This document shows, in pieces, positions 24,860-31,919 of a DNA stretch of 53,789 nucleotides. How positions within the stretch are numbered: the first letter of the stretch is position 1; each line of letters opens with the position of its first letter. This DNA comes from Paracoccaceae bacterium (GTDB taxonomy: Bacteria; Pseudomonadota; Alphaproteobacteria; Rhodobacterales; Rhodobacteraceae), in the NCBI GenBank assembly GCA_003605175.1, contig QWDA01000016.1:1-53789 (forward strand), in the 5' to 3' direction. The notes beneath the pieces are model-generated. The model worked only from the letters and a program-made list of their open reading frames with translations, was not told the DNA's origin and ran no database searches. The position numbers were made by a program, and so were the translations under genes.

Positions 24860-25654
24860 ATGCCCGATCTTCTCAAACGCCCCTTCGGCACGCATGGCAA
24901 GGTGCATCAGATCACGCCCGAGAGTGCGGGCTGGCGCTACGTGGGCTTCTCGCTCTACCGGCTGCGGACCGGCGAGAGCGTCACGGAGGCGACCGGCAGC
25001 AACGAGGCGATCCTCGTAATGGTCGAGGGCAAGGCCGAGTTCATCGCCGCGGGGCGCGAATGGGGCGAGCTGGGCGATCGCATGAGCGTCTTCGAAAAGA
25101 CCCCGCCGCACTGCCTCTATGTGCCGAACGGCGAGGATTGGGAGGCGTGCGCCACTACCGATTGCACCATTGCGGTTTGCCTTGCCCCCGGGAAATCCGG
25201 CCATGATGCGCGCCGCATCGGCCCCGACGGCATCGCCCTCACGCAACGCGGCGAGGGCACGAACACGCGCTATATCAACAACATCGCCATGGAGAACGAG
25301 GACTTCTGCGACAGCCTGCTGGTCACCGAGGTCTTTACCCCCGCGGGCCATTGGTCGTCCTTTCCGAGCCACCGCCACGACGAGGGCGATTTCCCGCGCA
25401 TCACCTACCTCGAAGAGACCTACTACCACCGGATCGACCCCGCGAACGGCTTCGGTATCCAGCGGGTCTATACCGACGACCTGACACTCGACGAGACCAT
25501 GGCCCTGCATGACGGCGATGTGGTCTGCGTGCCGCGTGGCCACCACCCCTGCGGCGCGCTCCACGGCTTCGAGATGTACTACCTCAACGTCATGGCAGGC
25601 CCCCTGCGCAAATGGCGCTTCGTGCCTGCGCCCGAAGTGGCGCATTTGATGTGA
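24860..25654 (+). CDS. iolB: 5-deoxy-glucuronate isomerase
   Basis: A 264-residue bicupin. The features are LTxRGEGTNTRYINNIAMEN and a metal-site region WSSFPSHRHDEGD with LEETYYHRIDP, then HDGDVVCVPRGHHPCGALHG; the His and Glu residues form the cupin metal site. It isomerises 5-deoxy-D-glucuronate to 5-dehydro-2-deoxy-D-gluconate, the substrate of IolC. The frame is open from 24692 but overlaps iolD; ATG 24860 has AAGGAG at 24848-24853. Same GC-rich codon style as iolC and iolD. Confidence 0.94.
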   Translation: MPDLLKRPFGTHGKVHQITPESAGWRYVGFSLYRLRTGESVTEATGSNEAILVMVEGKAEFIAAGREWGELGDRMSVFEKTPPHCLYVPNGEDWEACATTDCTIAVCLAPGKSGHDARRIGPDGIALTQRGEGTNTRYINNIAMENEDFCDSLLVTEVFTPAGHWSSFPSHRHDEGDFPRITYLEETYYHRIDPANGFGIQRVYTDDLTLDETMALHDGDVVCVPRGHHPCGALHGFEMYYLNVMAGPLRKWRFVPAPEVAHLM

Positions 25655-25682
25655 TCCACAACATTCATCTGGAGAAAATAGG

Positions 25683-26465
25683 ATGACACACACATTTCAA
25701 TTTGCGGTCTGTGCTGAAATGGTTTGGCGCAACCAGCCGATCGAATGGCGCGCTGCGCGCCTGAAAGAACGCGGGCTGGGGGTAGGGCTTTGGAATTACC
25801 CGGATCACGATCTGGCTAAACTCGAATCCGTGGGCGCCAATTATACAATCATGAATGGCTATCTGGAGGGCCGCTTGAGCGATGCGGAAGGTGCCGACAT
25901 CTTGTTGAAATCCGCAAAGGCAACTGCTCAAGTTGGCAAGCGACTTGGCGTCGATCGCTTGAACCTGCATGGAACCGGCTTAGGCGATGGTGGTATTCCC
26001 ATTCCTCAACACGGTGTGTTCTCACCGGGCATGGAACTGCGCGCCCGCGACACCCTCCACCGGATTTGCGATATGGCGGAAAAAGAAGGTGTTGTCTTCA
26101 CACTCGAAAACCTCAACCCGCTTGATCATCCAGGCTGCCCGTTCGGCTCGACCTCCGAAGTGTTGTCCCTCGTTTCCGCCGTAAATCGCCCACAACTCCG
26201 GATCAACCTTGATCTCTACCACACCCAGATTGGTGAAGGAGACCTGATTCGCTGGTGCGAAGCTTGCCTGCCCTGGATTGGAGAAGTCCAAGTTGCAGAC
26301 AATCCCGGTCGCTGCGAACCGGGCACTGGCGAGATAAACTATTCCGCTGTGGCCAAAGCGCTGAAGAAGATGGGCTACAGCGGCCCCATCGGCATGGAAG
26401 CTTGGGCGGCAGGCGATAGCGACGCAGCGATCGACGCCTTTGTCGACGCTTTCACCATCGATTGA
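25683..26465 (+). CDS. hyi: Hydroxypyruvate-isomerase-like TIM-barrel protein
   Basis: A 260-residue Hyi-type isomerase. Key segments are TLENLNPLDHPGCPFGSTSE (metal Glu), NLDLYHTQIGEGDLI (Asp/His), EVQVADNPGRCEPGTGEINY (the signature of hydroxypyruvate isomerase) and GPIGMEAWAAGDS (Glu). GGAG precedes ATG 25683. The family converts hydroxypyruvate and tartronate semialdehyde, but several members act on other keto-acids or sugars. Its place between iolB and iolE suggests a role in inositol or inosose isomer handling (inference). A truncated close relative is at 6537. Codon use returns to the less GC-rich style. Confidence 0.82.
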   Translation: MTHTFQFAVCAEMVWRNQPIEWRAARLKERGLGVGLWNYPDHDLAKLESVGANYTIMNGYLEGRLSDAEGADILLKSAKATAQVGKRLGVDRLNLHGTGLGDGGIPIPQHGVFSPGMELRARDTLHRICDMAEKEGVVFTLENLNPLDHPGCPFGSTSEVLSLVSAVNRPQLRINLDLYHTQIGEGDLIRWCEACLPWIGEVQVADNPGRCEPGTGEINYSAVAKALKKMGYSGPIGMEAWAAGDSDAAIDAFVDAFTID

Positions 26466-26475
26466 CAGAAATATT

Positions 26476-26500
26476 GGCTGGCACAGACATCGTGCCAGCC
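26476..26500 (+). promoter_or_regulatory. Intercistronic hairpin between hyi-like gene and iolE
   Basis: GGCTGGCAC-agacatc-GTGCCAGCC: a perfect 9-bp stem with a 7-nt loop and no following T-run. It is similar in kind to those at 2502 and 17665. Confidence 0.55.
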
Positions 26501-26561
26501 GCGCCTCAACTGAAGCTATTGTGCCAATCTGCACTTTTTTACCCAACAAAGGTTAGTTCAA

Positions 26562-27485
26562 ATGTCGTCTGATCGCCTTTCTGCAACACCGATCCAAATC
26601 CAGATCGGCGTTAGCCCTTTGTCGTGGGTCAACGAAGTACTCGACGAACTCGGCGCTGGTACAAGTGCGGACCAAGTCTTGAATGAAGCCAAGGCAGCGG
26701 GATTCGCGGGCGTCGAAATGAGTAAGGTCTTTCCGAGCAACCCTGACGAACTTTTGGCATTGCTGGATCATCACGACCTGAAGTTCATTTCTGGATGGTA
26801 CAGCGGTTTCCTTGCTGAACGCGACGTGGAAGAAGAGCTAGAAGCTGTTGCCGCGCATGCCGACATGCTCAAACATTGTGGCGCGGCAGTAATGGTCTAT
26901 GGCGAATGTGGTCACATGACACAGGACGCCTTAGATGTGCCCATGACCGAAAGACTTACATTGAGCCCGAGCGACATGTCGGAGTACGGGCAACGCCTTA
27001 CGGAGTTCTCTAGGCAACTCAAGGCGAGATATGGCCTGGACCTCGCATATCATCACCATTTGATGATGGTGGCGGAGACCCTTGACGAGGTTCGAGCAGT
27101 GATGGATGCGAGCGGCGAAGAAGTAGGGCTGCTTCTTGATACTGGCCATGCGTTCGCAGGTGGGTTCGAATACTCTGAATTGATCAGACTGTATAGCCCT
27201 CGGATTAAACACGTCCATTTGAAAGATGTGCGCAGCAATATTCTAGCAAAAGTCCGCTCAGAAGGCATGAGCTTCAATGAGGGCGTCGTTGCGGGTATGT
27301 TCACTGTCCCTGGTGACGGTTCTGTCGATTTCGAACCGATACTCAAATTCCTCACGAGCGGGCTCTATTCTGGGTGGGTTGTCGTCGAAGCCGAGCAAGA
27401 CCCGAAAATCGCTTTGCCAGCCGAAACTGTTTCAAGGGCGCGCAAATATGTCCTCTCAAGAATGCTGTTTTCATCGGCGGAGTGA
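26562..27485 (+). CDS. iolE: Myo-inosose-2 dehydratase
   Basis: A 307-residue TIM-barrel dehydratase. The family start is QIGVSPLSWVNEVLDELG. Then come AKAAGFAGVEMSKVFPSNPD, DLAYHHHLMMVAETLDEV, GLLLDTGHAFAGGFEYSELI, IKHVHLKDVRSNIL, a VPGDGSVDFEPILKFL block and WVVVEAEQDP. Candidate metal ligands are Glu, Asp, His and Glu in those blocks. It dehydrates 2-keto-myo-inositol to the dione used by IolD. Codon use resembles the transporter genes, not iolC, iolD and iolB. An IS graveyard begins shortly after its end, so it is the last gene of the cluster; iolA is not in the window. Confidence 0.94.
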   Translation: MSSDRLSATPIQIQIGVSPLSWVNEVLDELGAGTSADQVLNEAKAAGFAGVEMSKVFPSNPDELLALLDHHDLKFISGWYSGFLAERDVEEELEAVAAHADMLKHCGAAVMVYGECGHMTQDALDVPMTERLTLSPSDMSEYGQRLTEFSRQLKARYGLDLAYHHHLMMVAETLDEVRAVMDASGEEVGLLLDTGHAFAGGFEYSELIRLYSPRIKHVHLKDVRSNILAKVRSEGMSFNEGVVAGMFTVPGDGSVDFEPILKFLTSGLYSGWVVVEAEQDPKIALPAETVSRARKYVLSRMLFSSAE

Positions 27486-27636
27486 AGCTGAATTTTTACA
27501 TACGCTCTCTTGTGCGATTTTTGGCTGACCGAAAATTTTCGTGTAGAATTCGTCCTCTGGCAGGCTGCTCAAGAAGTCCGATCTCGACCTGATTTGAGGA
27601 ACATGGTTCACCCTGCGCACTGCAACGGCGGGGGAT

Positions 27637-28018
27637 ATGATGCGCGGGACGGATGAGGCGAGCGGGTCGCTGTTCAGCTATGTCGATCTGGAGGCGCGCA
27701 TCCCCGCGCGGCATCCGTTGCACAAGATCCGGCAGGTGGTGAACGAGGCGCTGGTCAGCCTGGATTTCGAGTTCGAGGCGCTTTACACGGATTTCGGTCG
27801 CCCTCGTTCGCGCCGGAACGGCTGATCCGGGCGAGCCTGATCCAGATCCTGTTCTCGGTCCGGTCCGAGCGGCAGTTGATGGAACAGATGCAGCATAACC
27901 TCTTGTTCCGCTGGTTCGTCGATCTCGGGATCGACGATCCTGTCTGGGTGCCGACCGTCTTCACCAAGAACCGCGGCCGGCTGCTGACCACCGAGATGTC
28001 GCGCAAGGTGATGGCGGC
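27637..28018 (+). pseudogene. IS5-superfamily (IS1182-like) transposase N-terminal fragment, frameshifted
   Basis: MMRGTDEASGSLFSYVDLEA starts at 27637, the usual opening of this transposase group. Near 27801-27804 one C appears to be missing (GRPRSRRNG then stop). In the next frame the protein resumes FAPERLIRASLIQILFSVRS, then ERQLMEQMQHNLLFRWFVDL and FTKNRGRLLTTEMSRKVM. At about 28018 it is cut by IS3-type sequence. No DDE residues remain, so it is inactive. Confidence 0.8.
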
Positions 28019-28462
28019 GAACCCTTTCCAGGTGGCGACGTAGGTGAAATCGCTGATCCAGAGCATGTTGGGCGCAGGAACGCGGAACTCACGATGCACG
28101 TTGTCCAGTGGACATGGCGCTTTCTTGTCGGGAATTGTTGTCCTGTGCGGCTTGCCGCGAATGATGCCCTGGATGCCCATGTCCTTCATCAGCCTCGCCA
28201 CCGTGCAGCGCGCGACATCGAATCCTTCCCGGACAAGTTGCCGCCAGACCTTGCGGACGCCGTGGACCCGCCAGTTCTCTTCGAAAACACGCCGGATCTC
28301 GGGCCGCAACGCCGCGTCACGCCGGGCTCGGTCCGACAACCGCGCCGGATCAGCCCGATTCCCCAGGTGATTGTAGTAGGTGGAGGGAGCAGTCGGCAGC
28401 GCCGCGCAGGTCGGCTCGACCCCGTGCGCATCACGATGCGCCTCAATGAAATCCACCATCAC
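28019..28462 (-). pseudogene. IS3 OrfB transposase, 3'-truncated
   Basis: The start (GTG/ATG at 28462) overlaps the orfA stop. About 148 residues are present: VDFIEAHRDAHGVEPTCAAL, the HTH_21-like VHGVRKVWRQLVREG, then CTVARLMKDMGIQGIIRGK and the first catalytic-strand region MLWISDFTYVATWKGF (first Asp of DDE). It ends there; the second Asp and the Glu are lost. The frame then reads antisense IS5 sequence. Confidence 0.82.
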
Positions 28463-28782
28463 TTCGACCGGCGGTCGAGCTCCGCCATCGCAAAATAAGC
28501 TGACGCCTTCCGAAGTATCTCATTGGCTTGGTGCAGTTCCCGGTTCTCCCGCTCCAAGGCCTTCATCCTTTCGGCCGTGTCGCTCGGAATGCCGGCCCGC
28601 TTGCCACTATCGACTTCGGCCTTTTTGACCCAGTCGTTCAACGTGTTCGGCGAGCACCCGATCTTTGCGGCAATCGACGTGATCGCCTGCCAGCGGGAGC
28701 CGTGCTGGCGCTCATTGTCGAGAACCATCCGCAAGGCGCGCTCGCGGACTTCAGGGGAAAACTTGTTCGTGGTCTTGCTCAT
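28459..28782 (-). CDS. IS3-family OrfA (transposase subunit)
   Basis: A complete 107-residue OrfA with HTH_Tnp_1: [20 protein letters not shown], then [20 protein letters not shown], followed by a leucine-rich coiled segment [20 protein letters not shown] with [13 protein letters not shown], the standard OrfA ending. Its stop overlaps the orfB start. With orfB truncated it cannot mobilise the element by itself. Confidence 0.88.
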   Translation of the reverse strand: MSKTTNKFSPEVRERALRMVLDNERQHGSRWQAITSIAAKIGCSPNTLNDWVKKAEVDSGKRAGIPSDTAERMKALERENRELHQANEILRKASAYFAMAELDRRSK

Positions 28783-28841
28783 GATGCTCCATCCTACTCA
28801 GGAGTTGGAGCCTCCGGCAAACCAGGGGCGGTTCAGATTGG

Positions 28842-28946
28842 CGTAGGGTTGCCACCCGTTACGACCGATGCCCCAAGGTGTTCCTATCCGCCGTCGCCCT
28901 CGCCGCTACCGTCATGTTCTGGCTACGATCCGAGAACGAGTCCTGA
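28842..28946 (+). pseudogene. IS5-family transposase C-terminal remnant
   Basis: The frame 28842-28946 (35 codons including stop) reads [20 protein letters not shown] and AATVMFWL..., the nearly invariant tail of IS427-type IS5 transposases. It begins seven bases after the IS3 terminus, so the IS3 element inserted in or beside it. Confidence 0.8.
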
Positions 28947-29053
28947 CCCTAGGAAGCCGATCACCCCAATACCGGGTGACTTTTGCATGCTTGTTCACAA
29001 CAACTTGCCGTCCCGAGGCGTAAGGCGACGTTCCTGCGCAGCGGAACGACTTG

Positions 29054-31039
29054 TCACCCGGCCAAGATCCTCGCTGGAAGCACATCGTGATCGGCATGCC
29101 TTTCGCTACGAGTGTTGAATCCATCGACCAGCAGCGAAACTTCATGCGCCGCGTCCACCAGTGAACTGTTGAGGCGTTCTATGTCCCTCGCCATGCCTTC
29201 GTTCGAGCGCATGATCTCGAAGAATGCCGCAAGGGCGTCGCGCATATCGGCGGTGGCGGTCGCCTGACCCCTGGCGCGCGCGTCGATCGACGAAATCTGG
29301 CCGCCCATCTCCTCGACCATGTCGCGCACGCTGGTAACTTTCGTTCCCGCCTCCTTGACCTTGTCGATGGCGGCTTCGACGACCGACGAACTGCGCGAAG
29401 TCAGCTCGCCGATCTGACGCGCCGCGCTGGCGGTTTCTCCGGCGAGCGCTCGCACCTCTCCTGCCACCACATTGAACCCAAGGCCGGCATCTCCGGCGCG
29501 CGCCGCTTCGACCGAGGCGTTGAGAGCGAGCAGGTTCGTCTGACTGGCGATCCGCCCGATCACCTCCGTCGCGGCGGAGATCTGACCAAAGATCTCGCGT
29601 GTCTCGTCCACCGACCTCACGACATCTGCGACAACATCTGTGCTCTCGCGTGCAACAGTTTTCGCCGCTTCCGCCTTGTCGTGCGACGTGCCGGTCAAAC
29701 CGACAACCTCGTCGACCGCCATGTTGATCGCATCGGTCGCCCGTTTCACTGCATCGCGATGCTCGGAAGCCTGTCTGCTGCCTGCATTCATGTCGGACGC
29801 GAGCGCTCTCATGTTGGAACATTCAGAGACGACCATCGACACGTTGTGCTTGACCTCAGACAGGACGTGGTGAAGCGTTTCGATCGCTTGGTTCGTGTTG
29901 TTCTGGACGTCCGCGAGCGCTCCTTCATACCGTCCGGCAACCGCGGCCGTCAGGTCCTTGTCCGCCAGGCGGCTGACTGCTGCGGAGATCGCGCCGATCC
30001 CGGCCTCGAAGTTCGCGATGAGGCCGTCCACCATGTCCCGGACCTCGTCGGGCTCGTCGTCGCGCATGCGGGTCATGCGCGCCGAATAATCGCCACGACC
30101 CGCCGCCTCCAGGACCACCTGCAGTTGCGACACCAGCGCTTCGAATTCCTCGCGCCGCGCCACTTCTAGTTTCGCATCGCGCTCTGCCGCCTGGCGAAGT
30201 GCGGTATCCGCGGCTTCCTTCTCTCTGGCCCGTGCCTCTTCGGCTTCCCGGATCTCGTTGCGGCGCTGAGAGTCTTCCTGCTGGAGCCGGATGTTTGCAA
30301 GCGCGTTGTCGCGGAACACCGAAAGGCTCCTCGCCATCTCGCCGATCTCGTCGGCATCGTCCGCGAATGGCACATCGATCTCGAGATCGCCCTGCGCGAC
30401 AGACAAGGTTCTCTCGTTGAGCGCCTTGAGGCGGCGTACGAGGCGGCGCGTCAAGATGCCAGCGAATGCGCTTGCGAGGAGAAGCACGGCAAGGATCAGG
30501 CCGCCGACCGTGAGCATGATCGTCCGGGTCCGCGAAGAGACGGACTCCCGCACGAGGTAGCCCGACTCGGCCTCGGCCTCGACGATCGTCTCGATCTCCG
30601 AGGTCAGCACGCGCAGGCGGGCATCCATGTCTTCCGCGAACGCCGCTTCCTCTTCGATCGCGGTCAGCGCTTCGTCGAGCAGGCCTTCGGCCGTCTCGAC
30701 CGCGCCCTCGATGATAGCCAGCGTCTTTTCCGACTGGCCGCGCTCGCCCACGACCTCGAGGTCGGTGGACATGTCGTCTAGCGCGAATTCGAGTGCGTCC
30801 GGATCGAACGCCTCGGCGCCGGCTTCGGCCAAATGGAGCTGGTGATTGGCGATCTGCGCATTCGCGAAGGCGGACCTTGCAAAGCTGATCGCCATCATTG
30901 GACCGTCATAGATCGCGACGGCCTGGGTCCCGAGATAATACGTCGTGGCGAAGAACGCCCCCGTCACGAAGAGCGCCGCCGCTGCGATCGCACCGATGGC
31001 GAGGGAGATTCGCGTTCCGATCTTCATTCCAGCCGCCAT
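29054..31039 (-). CDS. Methyl-accepting chemotaxis protein
   Basis: About 661 residues. There is TM1 near 8-35, a periplasmic, acidic, largely helical sensor region of about 140 residues, TM2 near 177-200 (TVGGLILAVLLLASAFAGIL), a HAMP domain (RRLKALNERTLSVAQGDLEI), a second HAMP-like stretch (LEAAGRGDYSARM) and a long signalling coiled coil. The conserved tip-region motif is ASQTNLLALNASVEAARAGD, then GFNVVAGEVRALAGETASAA. ATG 31039 has GGAG nine bases upstream; 31027 and 31054 are alternatives. It lies 23 bp after the cupredoxin gene, the last gene of a peroxidase-cupredoxin operon. No pentapeptide CheR tether is visible. The ligand is unknown. Confidence 0.88.
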   Translation of the reverse strand: MAAGMKIGTRISLAIGAIAAAALFVTGAFFATTYYLGTQAVAIYDGPMMAISFARSAFANAQIANHQLHLAEAGAEAFDPDALEFALDDMSTDLEVVGERGQSEKTLAIIEGAVETAEGLLDEALTAIEEEAAFAEDMDARLRVLTSEIETIVEAEAESGYLVRESVSSRTRTIMLTVGGLILAVLLLASAFAGILTRRLVRRLKALNERTLSVAQGDLEIDVPFADDADEIGEMARSLSVFRDNALANIRLQQEDSQRRNEIREAEEARAREKEAADTALRQAAERDAKLEVARREEFEALVSQLQVVLEAAGRGDYSARMTRMRDDEPDEVRDMVDGLIANFEAGIGAISAAVSRLADKDLTAAVAGRYEGALADVQNNTNQAIETLHHVLSEVKHNVSMVVSECSNMRALASDMNAGSRQASEHRDAVKRATDAINMAVDEVVGLTGTSHDKAEAAKTVARESTDVVADVVRSVDETREIFGQISAATEVIGRIASQTNLLALNASVEAARAGDAGLGFNVVAGEVRALAGETASAARQIGELTSRSSSVVEAAIDKVKEAGTKVTSVRDMVEEMGGQISSIDARARGQATATADMRDALAAFFEIMRSNEGMARDIERLNSSLVDAAHEVSLLVDGFNTRSERHADHDVLPARILAG

Positions 31040-31062
31040 TTCACCGCGCTCCATTGCGACTC

Positions 31063-31581
31063 TCAATGGCCCCTTCGTTCACGTTTCTCGGTGATCCGCA
31101 CCTGCAGAAGGTTGTCGTCCTCGTCGAACCATTCGAGGAGCTGGTTGCGGTAGGCGGCGATCTCGCTCCGGCTCGGCTGGTGGAATTCGCCCAGCTCGGT
31201 GCGCCGTCCGACCACGATTTCACCCTTCATCCCCATCATGAGATGCGGCAGACAGTGGTACTGGTAGGTTCCCTCGATCTGGAACTCGCGCGAGAAGGTC
31301 TCGTCGGCACGGCTGAGATAGGGGCTCTGGAAGGATTCCGCGCCCTCGGGGTAGCCGCCGGGATAGGTGATCACGTTGTGCTCCTCGGCCACGTCGTTGA
31401 CCCAGGTCACCGTGTCGCCGGGCTGCACCACAAGGAGGGGCGGCTCGAAGGCGAAGTGAAGGTTCTCGTAGTCGGAGACGATCCGCACGACATGCGTCTC
31501 CGCGGCCGCGGAGGTGGCGATGGAGAGGACCAGCGTGACGGCAGCGAGGGAAAGCCCGAAGGAACGCAGCATGCCGGTCAT
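31063..31581 (-). CDS. Exported cupredoxin (type 1 copper), long form
   Basis: A 172-residue blue-copper protein with a signal peptide to about residue 27 (TSAAAE). The copper ligands are readable: His68 in EEHNV, Cys110, His113 and Met116 or Met118 in YHCLPHLMMGMKG, the CxxHxxM arrangement of plastocyanin/pseudoazurin-like proteins. A C-terminal charged tail of about 45 residues (FHQPSRSEIAAYRNQLLEWF...) is additional to the domain. Its ATG overlaps the preceding cupredoxin stop by four bases. It likely passes electrons between the di-haem peroxidase and another periplasmic partner. Confidence 0.85.
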   Translation of the reverse strand: MTGMLRSFGLSLAAVTLVLSIATSAAAETHVVRIVSDYENLHFAFEPPLLVVQPGDTVTWVNDVAEEHNVITYPGGYPEGAESFQSPYLSRADETFSREFQIEGTYQYHCLPHLMMGMKGEIVVGRRTELGEFHQPSRSEIAAYRNQLLEWFDEDDNLLQVRITEKRERRGH

Positions 31582-31901
31582 TCCACGACCTGCACGGTCA
31601 CCTTCATCTTTGGGTGAATGGCGCAGCGTACCTTGACGTCTCCCACCGTGTCGAAGGTGTGGCTCAAACTCTCGCCCGGCGCCTGCGCGCCCAGGTCGAA
31701 GACATGGCCGTCCGTGGCCGAGTGGACATTGTGGGTCGTCTCGTCGTCGTTCAGGAAGGTCACCGTGTCACCGACCTTCACGGTTATCTTGCGTTCGGAG
31801 AACTTCTTGCCGGCCTGCGAGATGGTTTGGGTCTCCGCCAAAGCCGGAGAGGCAAGGAGTACGGCCAGACCGACCGCAGCGAGTTTGTTCAGGAAATTCA
31901 T
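31578..31901 (-). CDS. Exported cupredoxin (type 1 copper), short form
   Basis: A 107-residue plastocyanin/amicyanin-like protein. The signal peptide ends PALAE (about 23). It has the domain motif ITVKVGDTVTFLNDDETTHN with His57, and VRCAIHPKMKVTV giving Cys93, His96 and Met99. At about 85 residues mature it is a minimal single-domain cupredoxin. It lies 18 bp after the MauG-like gene and overlaps the second cupredoxin, so all are one transcript. A periplasmic electron carrier is expected. No methylamine dehydrogenase genes are present, so amicyanin function proper is unlikely. Confidence 0.85.
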   Translation of the reverse strand: MNFLNKLAAVGLAVLLASPALAETQTISQAGKKFSERKITVKVGDTVTFLNDDETTHNVHSATDGHVFDLGAQAPGESLSHTFDTVGDVKVRCAIHPKMKVTVQVVE

Positions 31902-31919
31902 CTGGTCCTCTCGATTGCT

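Larger units (their letters stand above)
28019..28835 (-). mobile_element. Partial IS3-family element
   Basis: Oriented leftwards. The intact left end on the minus strand starts TGAACCGCCCCTGG (28835) and continues into an orfA/orfB pair. The element breaks inside orfB at about 28019, where it meets the IS1182-like fragment; the other end is missing. Its intact end abuts another IS5-type remnant at 28842, so elements were nested. Confidence 0.82.

Noticed and set aside
22879-24900. 673-codon minus-strand open frame opposite iolD
   Set aside because: Shadow frame caused by near-absence of A/T third positions in iolD; no family features.
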